Origin: M55B165 sp051744245
GTDB lineage: Bacteria > Actinomycetota > Humimicrobiia > Humimicrobiales > Humimicrobiaceae
DNA: 49,677 nucleotides
Direction: 5' to 3'
NCBI GenBank assembly: GCA_051744245.1
Contig: JBNJCV010000006.1
Coordinates: 1-49,677 of the forward strand
The translations under genes and the position numbers were made by a program. The notes below the pieces were generated by a model, which had not been told where the DNA came from, made no database searches, and saw nothing but the letters and a program-made list of their open reading frames with translations. Positions 6,984-16,109 of the stretch are shown here, one piece after another; the stretch's first letter is position 1; each line of letters begins with the position of its first letter.

Positions 6984-8528
6984 TTATTTAATAGTTGATA
7001 AAGCATCGAAGCCTTCTTTTAAACTGTTGTAAAGTTTGGCATAAACTCCATATAGTTGAGTATAAATTTCTTTATTTTTCTTATCTGGTAACAACTCTGT
7101 TTCTACCTTCAGCACTTTGGTTGCTTCTTCCATGCTAGACCATATGCCACACCCGGTTCCAGCAACTAATGCCGCTCCGTAAGCCCCGCCTTCTTTGCTT
7201 CCACTAACAGTCTTTACCGGAAGCTGGAAAATATCTGCTATAATTTGTCTCCAAAGAAGGCTGGAAGAGCCCCCTCCAGAAGTCCGTATCTCGTTTACAG
7301 CAAGATTTTTATCCATATTAATTATTAAATCATAAACCTGTTTTAGGCTGAAACCTACACCTTCCATTACACTCCTGGCCATGTCTGCATGGGTATGCCT
7401 CAAGGTTAATCCCATAAAAACACCTTTGGCATTAGGGTCAGGATAAGGGCACCTTTCACCAATTAAATAAGGTAGGAATACCAGATTTTTGCTACCTGGC
7501 TCTGTTTGCTGTTCAACACTTTTATTTATTATTTCAAAAACACTCTGGCTCGTTTTTTCAGCCAATCTTATTTCATGCTTGCATAAATTATTTTTAAACC
7601 AGTGGAGCGACCCTCCTGCAGCCAAAGTTACCCCCATTATGTGCCATTTACTTGGGGCATTATTACAAAATATTTGTAGCTTCCCAGTCGAATTAAACTT
7701 AAATCTTTCTAGCCCCATAGCTACAATTCCTGCAGTGCCAAGGGTTAGCCCTAAGATTCCCTCGTTTATGAGGCCAGTTCCGGTTGTTTGTACTACAGAG
7801 TCTCCGCCTCCCCCAACTACTGGAATATTTTCTTTAAGCCCGGTCAATTTAGATACTTCCCCCGTCACATAACCAGTAATCTCGGGGGACTCGTAGCATT
7901 GGGGCAACAAGTTTTTGGGGATTTTTAAAATTTCTAGTAGCTCTTCACTCCACCTTCTATTTTTTACATCAAATAACCCAGTTCCCGATGCATCTGATAC
8001 TTCAGTAGCAAATTTTTCAGTAAGCTTATACCTTATATAATCTTTTGGATTTAAAAAAATTTCTGACTTTTTAAAATTTCCGGGCTCTTTTTGCTTTAGC
8101 CAAAGTATCTTTCCACCGGTATAGCCTGGAAGCATACTATTATTGGTGTACTTTAATAATTCCTTTTCTCCTCCTACAGCATCAATAATTTCCCTGCACT
8201 GTTTTCCTGTCCTTTGGTCATTCCAAAGAAATGCAGGCCTTACAACTTCCCCATTCTTATCCAATGGTACCAAGCCGTGCATCTGTCCAGAAAGACCTAT
8301 TCCCTTTATCTTCTCTGTAGGGATCGCGCTTTCCTTAATGATCCTTTGTAAAGTTTTAACTGTTGCATCCCACCAGTCGCCAGGGTTCTGTTCTGCCCAG
8401 CCTGGATTAGGCGTATACAGAGGATATTCTTCTGTTGCAGAGCATACCAGCTGGCCATTTGCATCAACCATAATCGATTTACAGCCGGTAGTACCTATAT
8501 CTATGCCAATTATATATTTATTTGCCAT
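6984..8528 (-). CDS. xylB: Xylulokinase-type FGGY carbohydrate kinase
   Basis: The 514-residue protein has the two-domain FGGY kinase layout: the phosphate-binding IGIDIGTTG near 7-15, GLSGQMHGLV at 78-87 and LWNDQR at 101-106 as in xylulokinases, catalytic-base Asp243 in GGGGD, and a second nucleotide-binding segment with TSGGGSSS near 410-417. The QMHG and WND motifs favour D-xylulose, though related kinases act on other ketoses. The product would enter the pentose phosphate pathway. It is the last gene of the right catabolic arm, 35 bases after an aldehyde dehydrogenase. A ribosome site (AAGGAG) precedes the ATG. A kinase for a ketose made by the isomerase of the left arm is a plausible pairing. 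Confidence 0.88.
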   Translation of the reverse strand: MANKYIIGIDIGTTGCKSIMVDANGQLVCSATEEYPLYTPNPGWAEQNPGDWWDATVKTLQRIIKESAIPTEKIKGIGLSGQMHGLVPLDKNGEVVRPAFLWNDQRTGKQCREIIDAVGGEKELLKYTNNSMLPGYTGGKILWLKQKEPGNFKKSEIFLNPKDYIRYKLTEKFATEVSDASGTGLFDVKNRRWSEELLEILKIPKNLLPQCYESPEITGYVTGEVSKLTGLKENIPVVGGGGDSVVQTTGTGLINEGILGLTLGTAGIVAMGLERFKFNSTGKLQIFCNNAPSKWHIMGVTLAAGGSLHWFKNNLCKHEIRLAEKTSQSVFEIINKSVEQQTEPGSKNLVFLPYLIGERCPYPDPNAKGVFMGLTLRHTHADMARSVMEGVGFSLKQVYDLIINMDKNLAVNEIRTSGGGSSSLLWRQIIADIFQLPVKTVSGSKEGGAYGAALVAGTGCGIWSSMEEATKVLKVETELLPDKKNKEIYTQLYGVYAKLYNSLKEGFDALSTIK

Positions 8529-8563
8529 TTGAATTCTCCTTGCTTATAATTAGCAAATTATTT

Positions 8564-10006
8564 TTAGAGGTAACGGAGCCTTATATGCTTAATTAACAGG
8601 TATTCATATAAACCTTCAGGCCCATGTTCATGTCCATAGCCACTTTCTTTCCATCCCCCGTAGGGCGCATTTATAACGCCTGCATCTACATTATTGATAG
8701 CTACATTTCCAGCCTCTATTTCCAGCGATAGCCTGTTTGCTATACTTAAGCTTTCAGTAAATACAATTGCAGCCAACCCATAAGGGGAATCATTGGCAAG
8801 CTCTACAGCTTCCTCTAATGTCTTAAAAGACATGACCCCAACTACCGGACCAAAGGTCTCTTCCTGCATAACCAGCATGCTATGGTTAACATCACGGAGA
8901 ATTGTGGGCTGGAAATAATAACCTTTCTTGTACTTTTCTCCAGAGGGCTTTTTACCACCGCAAGCAACTTTAGCTCCCTTTGATACTGCATCTTCTATAT
9001 GCCTTTTTGCTGTATTTACCCCACTGGTAGTACACATAGGCCCCAAATTACAATCTTCTTTTAATCCGTTGCCGATAGTTAGCTTTTCTGCCTCTTCTGC
9101 AAATTTTTCGATAAAATCTTCATATATAGCCGCATCCACATAAATCCTGTTTACAGCTATGCATATCTGGCCCATATTCCTAAATGACCTTCTTACAGCT
9201 CCTTCTACAGCCTTATCAAGATTACAATCCTTGCATATGACCATGGGAAGACTTCCGCCTAATTCTACAGATACCTTTTTAAATGTATCCGCACAACCCT
9301 TTAGAACTTCTCTTCCAGTACTGGTTGATCCTGTAAAAGCAATCTTTTTTACTTTTTTGCTGCTAAAAAGTATTGGACCCACTTCTGAACCAGAACCAGT
9401 AATTGCATTTACTACCCCATCAGGTACACCTGCATCCACAAGACATTTAATAAAAGCAAGAGGAGATAATGGCGTTTCTGATGGTAGCTTTGCAACTACA
9501 GTACAGCCAGAAGCAAGGGCACCTCCCACTTTCCATGCAAGCAATTCAATGGGATAATTCCAGGGAGAAATAGCTCCTGCCACTCCAATCGGTTGATATA
9601 TTACTCTGCTTTCCATATTTTTATCCTCGTTGGCAATAATCCTTCCATACACTCTTTCACCTTCTTCGGCATAATAACGTAAAATATTTGCACCTTTTTT
9701 AACTTCCCCTGCAGCTTCCTTTAACGGCTTCCCTTCTTCCTGGGTCATAAGTTTGGCAATTTCATCTACTCTTTCATATACTACCTCACTTGCTTTCCTT
9801 AAGTATTCTCCTCTTTTGAAAGGAGTTAGTTTAGACCATTTTCCAAAAGCTTTATCAGCAGCATTTATAGCCTTACATACATCCTCCCGGTGGGCTTTTT
9901 GGACTTCTGCAAAAACTTCTCCGTAAGCCGGATTAATTACTTCCATGGTGTCCTTGGCTTCTGCTTTTACCCATTTCCCACCTATTAGTAATTTTTCCCT
10001 TATCAT
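8564..10006 (-). CDS. NAD(P)-dependent aldehyde dehydrogenase, second copy
   Basis: This 480-residue ALDH has SPWNYP with Asn150, FTGSTSTG at 224-231, VELGGS with Glu248, MGQIC with catalytic Cys282 and EETFGPV, so all catalytic residues are present. It is clearly distinct from the ALDH at 1066-2541 and looks closer to succinate- or 2-oxoglutarate-semialdehyde dehydrogenases. In sugar-acid pathways such an enzyme oxidises the semialdehyde made after dehydration or aldol cleavage; that assignment rests on context. It lies between a cupin gene and the xylulokinase gene with gaps of about 32 and 35 bases, in one minus-strand operon. Confidence 0.9.
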   Translation of the reverse strand: MIREKLLIGGKWVKAEAKDTMEVINPAYGEVFAEVQKAHREDVCKAINAADKAFGKWSKLTPFKRGEYLRKASEVVYERVDEIAKLMTQEEGKPLKEAAGEVKKGANILRYYAEEGERVYGRIIANEDKNMESRVIYQPIGVAGAISPWNYPIELLAWKVGGALASGCTVVAKLPSETPLSPLAFIKCLVDAGVPDGVVNAITGSGSEVGPILFSSKKVKKIAFTGSTSTGREVLKGCADTFKKVSVELGGSLPMVICKDCNLDKAVEGAVRRSFRNMGQICIAVNRIYVDAAIYEDFIEKFAEEAEKLTIGNGLKEDCNLGPMCTTSGVNTAKRHIEDAVSKGAKVACGGKKPSGEKYKKGYYFQPTILRDVNHSMLVMQEETFGPVVGVMSFKTLEEAVELANDSPYGLAAIVFTESLSIANRLSLEIEAGNVAINNVDAGVINAPYGGWKESGYGHEHGPEGLYEYLLIKHIRLRYL

Positions 10007-10038
10007 AACTCACTCCCCTATTCGAAAAATTTTACTTT

Positions 10039-10434
10039 TTATCTCTCATCAGGATCGATATTGCAAGTTACCCAAACCACGATAAGGGGTAAATTTCCCC
10101 TCTGCTTGGTGGTATGAAACTCTCCAGGAGGCACATATAGAGCATCCCCCTGCTGAATATCATACTCATCATCTCCAACAACCATCACTCCTTTGCCCAT
10201 TACTACATAGTATACTTCTTCCATATCATCATGTGAGTGCCCCGTAGTAGTACCGGTAGGATAAATTATGGTGTGGCCTAGAGTTAGCCTCCTTGACTCA
10301 CAGCCTTCATCTTCAGGATTAATTACATAATTTGTGTCTCTCAATATATCTTTATCCCGGTTTTTTACCCTGTCCCTTAAGGACCTGGGATCAATATCGG
10401 CCTTTAAATCTTGTATATTTTTTACATATTTCAT
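10039..10434 (-). CDS. Cupin-domain protein
   Basis: This 131-residue single-domain protein carries the two cupin motifs: TGHSHDDMEE with metal-type ligands His66, His68 and Glu72/73, and PPGEFH with His107. Proteins of this size and motif spacing bind a metal and act as sugar isomerases, epimerases or small-molecule sensors. The position among sugar catabolic enzymes suggests a sugar or sugar-phosphate isomerase, but the sequence does not decide it. A 62-base gap separates it from the upstream hydroxyacid dehydrogenase gene. An AGGAGG site stands before the ATG. Confidence 0.85.
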   Translation of the reverse strand: MKYVKNIQDLKADIDPRSLRDRVKNRDKDILRDTNYVINPEDEGCESRRLTLGHTIIYPTGTTTGHSHDDMEEVYYVVMGKGVMVVGDDEYDIQQGDALYVPPGEFHTTKQRGNLPLIVVWVTCNIDPDER

Positions 10435-10497
10435 CTTAACCTCCTTGCATGATTAACAGTGTACTATATAAATTATCCGTTTAAAAAAATGCAAAAA

Positions 10498-11472
10498 TTA
10501 TTTGCCCGCTTTAATGCTATTCCTGTTAAATACCCACCTGGGTTTCCGGCCCTCTAAAACATCTGCTACTCCTTCTACTGCATGCATGGCCATTCTCCTG
10601 GAGCTTTCACTAGTTAAGGCTGCAGAATGTGGTGTAAGAATAACTCTTTCAATGCCTAACAACGGGTTATCTTTTTGAGGAGGCTCGTTTTCAAATACAT
10701 CCAAAGCTGCCCCGGCTATGCCTCCATCTTTTAGAATACTAGCCAATGCTTCTTCATCTACAATTCCTCCGCGTGAAGTGTTTATCAAGAAGGAGCCTTT
10801 CTTCATTTTACCCAAAAGGTTTTTCCCAACTAGATGGTGGTTTTGTTTAGTATAGGGAATATGGAGGGACACAAAATCTGCTTCCGTAAATACCTCATCC
10901 AAACTACCTTTAAGCTTAAAGGGGAAATTAACTTCTAAGCCTTCGGGTAAAAAAGGATCATAGGCGATTATATCCATGTTAAATGCATTATAACATTTTC
11001 TGGCCATTGCCCTGCCAATATTGCCAAATCCGACCAAACCTAAAGTTTTTCCGGAAATATCTACGGGAACATAGTTATTCCTTATCTCCCAATTTAAGTC
11101 CCTTACTGCATTGTCCATGGCTTTCAAATTTTTAGCAAGAGCAAGCATAAAGGCAATAGCATGCTCTGCCACTGTCATAATATTAGCTTCAGGGGCGTTA
11201 CACACGGGAATATTTTTTTCTGAAGCAGCTTTTACATCTACATTGTCCACCCCTTTTCCTGTTCTTCCTATAACTTTCAGCCTTTTTGCCGCCAATATTG
11301 TCTCCCTGCTTAATTTGGTAGCAGTTCTTACAACAAGGCCATCAATATCTTTAATTTGTTTTCTCACCACTTCATCCTCTGGAGAGCTGGAAACAATGAT
11401 CTCAAAGCCTTTGTTTTTGAGAAAATTCATTGCATCTTTGTGTATTTTTTGTCCCAACAACACCTTTGCCAT
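10498..11472 (-). CDS. D-3-phosphoglycerate dehydrogenase-like 2-hydroxyacid dehydrogenase
   Basis: This 324-residue NAD-dependent enzyme has a Rossmann motif VGFGNIG (147-153), NTSRGG with Arg234, ENEPP with Glu263 and TPHSA with His282, the complete Arg-Glu-His catalytic set. It lacks the C-terminal ACT/regulatory extension of long SerA proteins, so it is a short-form family member. A glyoxylate/hydroxypyruvate or sugar-acid reductase role fits the catabolic operon better than serine synthesis. Its ATG directly abuts the stop of the aldolase-family gene, so the two are likely translationally coupled. It is only distantly similar to the hydroxyacid dehydrogenase at the left edge. Confidence 0.88.
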   Translation of the reverse strand: MAKVLLGQKIHKDAMNFLKNKGFEIIVSSSPEDEVVRKQIKDIDGLVVRTATKLSRETILAAKRLKVIGRTGKGVDNVDVKAASEKNIPVCNAPEANIMTVAEHAIAFMLALAKNLKAMDNAVRDLNWEIRNNYVPVDISGKTLGLVGFGNIGRAMARKCYNAFNMDIIAYDPFLPEGLEVNFPFKLKGSLDEVFTEADFVSLHIPYTKQNHHLVGKNLLGKMKKGSFLINTSRGGIVDEEALASILKDGGIAGAALDVFENEPPQKDNPLLGIERVILTPHSAALTSESSRRMAMHAVEGVADVLEGRKPRWVFNRNSIKAGK

Positions 11473-12360
11473 TTAAATCAATCCTTCTTGCTTAAAATAT
11501 TCTTTCAGTTCTTTTTTTTCTTCCGGTGACAGGGGTATTAAAGGCTTTCTAGGCTCCCCACCAAAATACCCACAGATAGATGCAGCAGCTTTAACTCCGC
11601 TTACAGCATTAGCCCCGGATACCTTTCCGTTAACCTGAAATAGCTTTAAGTGCAAGTGTTTTGCCTCCTCAATTTTGCCATTTAAGTATAAATTATACAA
11701 TTTACAGCAAAGATTAGGTATAGCATTTGATAATGACAAAACTCCGCCAACAGCTCCACAAACAAGTCCTGTAAAAAAGAAATTAATAGAGCCAGCTAGC
11801 ACATAAAAATCATCAATGTCCATAGTGGCAGTAATATAACTCATAATTCCAGCCTTAGAACTATCTTTCATGCCCACTATATTAGGATGCCGGGCAAGCT
11901 TCCTCACAGCTTTTGCAGAAATTGTTACTCCGCCAGTAAAACCGGGAGCATTATAAATTAGCAGAGGTATATTTATGTTGTCTGCTACCTCTGTATAATA
12001 ATTTATAAGTACTTCGTCATTTATTATTTTTTTAAAATAGCTTGGAGTTAAAGCACTTACAAAGTCTGCCCCAATCCTTTCAGCTTCCTTACTAAACTGG
12101 ATGGTTTCGGCTGTTGACTCGCAGCCAGTGCCGGCCATTATTATCTTATCACCCTTGTTTTTAACAAACACTTCCAATACCTTCAACTGCTCATCTCTGG
12201 TCAGGCTTTTGTATTCTCCATTAGAGCCCAGCGCTAAATGGCCGCTAATAGGAGATTTATTTAATTTTATTAAGTTCTCCTCTAGTTTAGCGTACTGTAC
12301 TTCATCTCCCTCAAAAGGGGTAATAGTTGGCACAAACACCCCGCTAAGCTTGTCTTTCAT
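11473..12360 (-). CDS. DapA-family aldolase/dehydratase (keto-acid aldolase type)
   Basis: The 295-residue protein is a class I TIM-barrel lyase of the DapA/N-acetylneuraminate lyase superfamily. The Schiff-base Lys165 sits in VGMKDSS and the catalytic Tyr136 in LLIYNAPG. The substrate loop reads GSNGE (45-49) rather than the GTTGE usual in true dihydrodipicolinate synthases, which points to a 2-keto acid aldolase such as 4-hydroxy-2-oxoglutarate or 2-keto-3-deoxy-sugar-acid aldolase. The neighbourhood of two aldehyde dehydrogenases and hydroxyacid dehydrogenases supports that. It starts the right catabolic arm and follows aspS after only 16 bases, with an AGGAGG ribosome site inside that gap. 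Confidence 0.85.
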   Translation of the reverse strand: MKDKLSGVFVPTITPFEGDEVQYAKLEENLIKLNKSPISGHLALGSNGEYKSLTRDEQLKVLEVFVKNKGDKIIMAGTGCESTAETIQFSKEAERIGADFVSALTPSYFKKIINDEVLINYYTEVADNINIPLLIYNAPGFTGGVTISAKAVRKLARHPNIVGMKDSSKAGIMSYITATMDIDDFYVLAGSINFFFTGLVCGAVGGVLSLSNAIPNLCCKLYNLYLNGKIEEAKHLHLKLFQVNGKVSGANAVSGVKAAASICGYFGGEPRKPLIPLSPEEKKELKEYFKQEGLI

Positions 12361-12376
12361 TTTTCCCTCCTAAGGA

Positions 12377-14185
12377 TTACTCTTCTAAAGTTAAATCAAT
12401 ATTTACATCTTTTAGTTGCTCCCTGGTTACCGGAGACGGCGAATTGGTTAACATGCAAACCGCAGATTGGGTCTTGGGAAAAGCAATTACATCCCTTATG
12501 CTTTCCAGGTTGCCCAGCAGCATTACCAGCCTGTCAAGGCCCAGGGCTATGCCTCCATGGGGCGGAATTCCAAACCTCAGGGAATTTATGAAAAAGCCAA
12601 AATTCTCTTCTATGGTTTTTTTGTCCATTTTTAATAACTTAAAAATTTTATTTTGTAAGTCTAAGTCATTTATCCTTATAGAGCCTCCCCCGATTTCTTC
12701 CCCGTTAAGCACAATATCATAAGCTAATGATTTAACCTTTAAAGGTTCATCCTCCAAGAATTTTATAGTTTCTTGGCTGGGCATGGTAAATGGGTGATGT
12801 ACCGGTGAAATCCGGTTAAGCTTCTGGTCCAACTCAAATAGTGGAAAGTCATCAACCCATATCAGCTTAAAACCCTCTTTTGCCATGTTTAATTTCTTTG
12901 CTATATGCCCCCTTATAGTCCCCAGGGTTTTACAAGTTATTAAGAAATCATCAGCAACAATTATTAACAGGTTTTTATCTTTTAAATCTAGTTGTCTAAT
13001 CAGTGCCTTCTTCTCCTCTTCCTTTAAGAATTTGGCTATGGGTGATTCCAGCTGGCCTTTTTCTACCTTCATCCATACCAGCCCCCCGGCACCGCAATCC
13101 TTGGCAATTTTTATCAAATTGTCCAATTCATTTCTGCTAAAATCCTGGTAATTGTCAACCACAATACTTTTAATAACTCCCTTGTTTTTTAATACCCCTC
13201 TAAATATTTTAAACTCGGTATCCTTAAAAATGTCTGATATGTCATTTATTTCAAGGCCGAACCGGAGGTCTGGTTTATCTGTTCCGTATGTTTCCATGCT
13301 CTCCTGCCAGCTTATTCTCTTAAAAGGCTTTTCTATCTCTGTCCCTAAAACCTTCCTAAAAATTTCAGCCAGCATCTCTTCTATTGTTTCCATTACATCC
13401 ACTGGCTCTACAAAAGACATCTCCAGATCTATCTGTGTAAATTCAGGTTGTCTGTCAGCTCTAAGGTCTTCATCCCTAAAACACCTTGCTATCTGGTAAC
13501 ACCGGTCAAATCCTGAAAACATCAATATTTGCTTAAACAATTGGGGGGATTGGGGCAAAGCATAAAACTTTCCCGGATTTAGCCGGGATGGAACTAAAAA
13601 ATCCCTGGCCCCCTCAGGGGTGCTTTTTGCCAATATAGGAGTTTCTATCTCTAAAAATCCTTTTCCGTTTAAATAATTTCTGGTTGCAGAAGTAACTTTG
13701 TGCCTAAGCCTAATATTTTTTTGCATCTGGAGAGTTCTCAAATCAATATATCTATACTTTAACCTATGCGTTTCTTCTACCTTATCCCTTTCATTTAGCA
13801 TAAAAGGTGGGGTTTTTGACTTATCCAGTATCTCAGCTCCGTTTACAGCCACTTCAATCTGCCCAGTTTTTAAATCATAGTTAATAGTTTCTTCAGACCT
13901 TTTCCTGACTTTGCCATTTACCCTCAAAACATATTCATTTCTAACTTCCTTGGCAAGATTATAAGATTCTTTATTGACGCTAGGATCAAAAACCAATTGA
14001 ATAATACCTGAAAAATCCCTCAGGTCTATAAATATTAGTTTTCCATGATCTCTCCTGCTGTTTACCCAGCCGCATAAAACAGCTTCCCCGCCTATGCTGT
14101 CTGTATCCAGTTCACCACATAAATTTTTCCTGAGGCTGGTTTTAAAATTTTGGTAATTTATATCTTTTTCAAAATCAAAGCCCAT
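12377..14185 (-). CDS. aspS: Aspartyl-tRNA synthetase
   Basis: This 602-residue class II synthetase is of the bacterial type with an inserted GAD domain. It has an N-terminal OB fold for the anticodon, motif 2 FRDEDLRADRQPEFTQ (236-251) and motif 3 GIALGLDRLVMLLGN near the C-terminus. His47 lies in the RRDHG segment of the anticodon domain, where E. coli AspRS has Leu. His there is associated with non-discriminating enzymes that also charge tRNA-Asn. It follows hisS by 2 bases with AAGGAAAATAGAT before the ATG, an order shared with many Gram-positive bacteria. Confidence 0.97.
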   Translation of the reverse strand: MGFDFEKDINYQNFKTSLRKNLCGELDTDSIGGEAVLCGWVNSRRDHGKLIFIDLRDFSGIIQLVFDPSVNKESYNLAKEVRNEYVLRVNGKVRKRSEETINYDLKTGQIEVAVNGAEILDKSKTPPFMLNERDKVEETHRLKYRYIDLRTLQMQKNIRLRHKVTSATRNYLNGKGFLEIETPILAKSTPEGARDFLVPSRLNPGKFYALPQSPQLFKQILMFSGFDRCYQIARCFRDEDLRADRQPEFTQIDLEMSFVEPVDVMETIEEMLAEIFRKVLGTEIEKPFKRISWQESMETYGTDKPDLRFGLEINDISDIFKDTEFKIFRGVLKNKGVIKSIVVDNYQDFSRNELDNLIKIAKDCGAGGLVWMKVEKGQLESPIAKFLKEEEKKALIRQLDLKDKNLLIIVADDFLITCKTLGTIRGHIAKKLNMAKEGFKLIWVDDFPLFELDQKLNRISPVHHPFTMPSQETIKFLEDEPLKVKSLAYDIVLNGEEIGGGSIRINDLDLQNKIFKLLKMDKKTIEENFGFFINSLRFGIPPHGGIALGLDRLVMLLGNLESIRDVIAFPKTQSAVCMLTNSPSPVTREQLKDVNIDLTLEE

Positions 14186-14187
14186 AT

Positions 14188-15459
14188 CTATTTTCCTTTC
14201 AAAAATTCCATTAAATTGTCCTTTTCGGTTAGCCAGTTAAACTCATATTGCTTAAAAGCCCTGATGTCTTTTACCGTTATCTTGCTATCCTTTACCTCTT
14301 GCTCCCCAATTATGATGGCAAAATCAAAATTATTCTTTTCTGCCCATTTTAGCTCAGAGCCAACACTTTTTATACTAAAATTTATTTCACAAATAAAAAT
14401 ATTCCTTAAAAATTTTGCCACTTCCAGAAGAAAAGAATAATAACTTTCATCCATTGCAATCAAGTAAACTTTCTTTTTCTTTCCTCTCCCCCTAGGTTTT
14501 ATGCCCAGCTGTTTCATTAGCATTGCAGTCCTATCCACACCAATAGCAAACCCAATAGCTGGCATATCCGGCCCTCCAAATTGCCCTATTAAATGGTCAT
14601 ATCTTCCCCCGCCACCCAAGGCATTCTGCGCACTCTTTATCTGGCGGGATATAACCTCGAATATTGTTTTTGTATAATAGTCAAAACCTCTTACCAGATT
14701 ATAATCTATTTCGTAATTTATATTTAAATTTTTAAGATAAGCTATTACCTTTTCTATATGCTCCCTGCAATCTTTACATAAATAATTATAAATTTTAGGA
14801 GAATTGCTTATGACATTTACACAGCTCTTTTTCTTGCAGTCAAAAATCCTTAAAGGGTTATTTGAAAACCTATTTTTGCAATCCCGGCAAAGCTTATCTT
14901 TTTTTGGTTCTATATATGCTTTAAATTTTTTTATAAAATCCTTCCGGCATTTGTGGCAGCCAATGCTGTTAACCAGCAATGTTAAATCCTTAAAGCCTAT
15001 TTCCCCAAACAGTTGGTTGGCAAGCCAAATTACTTCCGCATCTATTGCCGGATTGCTTACCCCTACTGCTTCTACCCCTAATTGGTGGAATTCCCTCATC
15101 CTGCCTTTCTGGGGCCTTTCATATCTAAACATGTTGCCATTATAGTAAACCTTCAACGGCAATCTTCCTGAATATAACTTATGCTCTATTATTGCTCTTA
15201 CCACAGAAGCTGTTCCTTCCGGCCTTAAAGTAAGGGATCTTCCCTTCTTGTCCTCAAAAGTATACATTTCTTTTTGTACAATATCTGTATTTTCCCCTAT
15301 ACCTCTGCTAAAAACTTCGGTATGTTCAAAAGCCGGCGTCTTTATTTCCTGGTAATTAAAAAGGCTAAACAGCTTTTTTGCAGTTCCTTCAATAAAGTTT
15401 CTGTAGCCTAATTCCTCTCCAAATATGTCTGCGGTGCCCCTAGGTGAATTTAAGTCCAA
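14188..15459 (-). CDS. hisS: Histidyl-tRNA synthetase
   Basis: The 423-residue class II enzyme starts with SPRGTADIFGEE, has motif 2 FRYERPQKGRMREFHQLG and the histidine-A motif LVRGFDYYTKTIFE. It carries the cysteine-rich insertion (CHKC, CRDC, DCKKKSC, LCKDC) seen in many bacterial HisRS. The start is a TTG at 15459 because an in-frame TAA lies two codons upstream and no ATG fits the N-terminal motif. The gene follows the metallo-hydrolase gene by 18 bases. Confidence 0.97.
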   Translation of the reverse strand: MDLNSPRGTADIFGEELGYRNFIEGTAKKLFSLFNYQEIKTPAFEHTEVFSRGIGENTDIVQKEMYTFEDKKGRSLTLRPEGTASVVRAIIEHKLYSGRLPLKVYYNGNMFRYERPQKGRMREFHQLGVEAVGVSNPAIDAEVIWLANQLFGEIGFKDLTLLVNSIGCHKCRKDFIKKFKAYIEPKKDKLCRDCKNRFSNNPLRIFDCKKKSCVNVISNSPKIYNYLCKDCREHIEKVIAYLKNLNINYEIDYNLVRGFDYYTKTIFEVISRQIKSAQNALGGGGRYDHLIGQFGGPDMPAIGFAIGVDRTAMLMKQLGIKPRGRGKKKKVYLIAMDESYYSFLLEVAKFLRNIFICEINFSIKSVGSELKWAEKNNFDFAIIIGEQEVKDSKITVKDIRAFKQYEFNWLTEKDNLMEFLKGK

Positions 15460-15477
15460 TGTTTATCACACGCCCTA

Positions 15478-16107
15478 TTATCCTAAAAACTTTTTACTTA
15501 AATAATAATTATTTTCCATTTCAAATTCTAAACTGGTGTCTTCACCATGCCCTGGATATATTAACAAATTTTTATCCATTTTGCTTAAATTTATTAAAGA
15601 TTCTTTAATTTCTTTTGCACTGCCTCCGGGCAAATCAGTCCGGCCTATAGCATTTTTAAATAATAGGTCCCCGGTAAACAACAAGTTTTTATACCTTATT
15701 ACTATGCTTCCGGGAGTATGGCCAGGCATTCTTTTAACTTCTAAGCCTAATCTTTTCCCTTCTTTAAAATTTTCTTCTGTTATTAGCCTGTAATTATCCA
15801 GGGAAAGGGATCCGCCTCCAAAAGCGGAAGACATGTTATGGTCAGGCTTTCGCACTATATCTTCTTCTATTTTATGGATATAAAAAGGGATATTGTAATC
15901 CCCCATTACATTTTTTACAGCGCCTATATGGTCATAATGTCCATGGGTATTTAATATAAATAAAGGACTTAATTTATTGGATTCTAAATAATCCCTTATG
16001 GCCTCATAATCGGCTCCGGGATCTATTATTATGCATTCATCGCTATTAAATTGTAGAATATAACAGTTAACACTGAAAAAACCTAAAATTAATTTCTTTA
16101 CTTTCAA
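15478..16107 (-). CDS. MBL-fold metallo-hydrolase (glyoxalase II-like)
   Basis: This 209-residue protein has the zinc motif NTHGHYDHIG with His55, His57, Asp59 and His60, then MPGHTPGS, FTGDLLF and YPGHGED, the metal-ligand series of glyoxalase II-like hydrolases. It is shorter than true glyoxalase II (about 250 residues), as in the YcbL-type group. The same gene stands between rel and hisS in mycobacteria, as I recall. The start appears to be TTG two bases after the rel stop, which implies translational coupling. Substrate is unknown. Confidence 0.88.
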   Translation of the reverse strand: MKVKKLILGFFSVNCYILQFNSDECIIIDPGADYEAIRDYLESNKLSPLFILNTHGHYDHIGAVKNVMGDYNIPFYIHKIEEDIVRKPDHNMSSAFGGGSLSLDNYRLITEENFKEGKRLGLEVKRMPGHTPGSIVIRYKNLLFTGDLLFKNAIGRTDLPGGSAKEIKESLINLSKMDKNLLIYPGHGEDTSLEFEMENNYYLSKKFLG

Positions 16108-16109
16108 GT

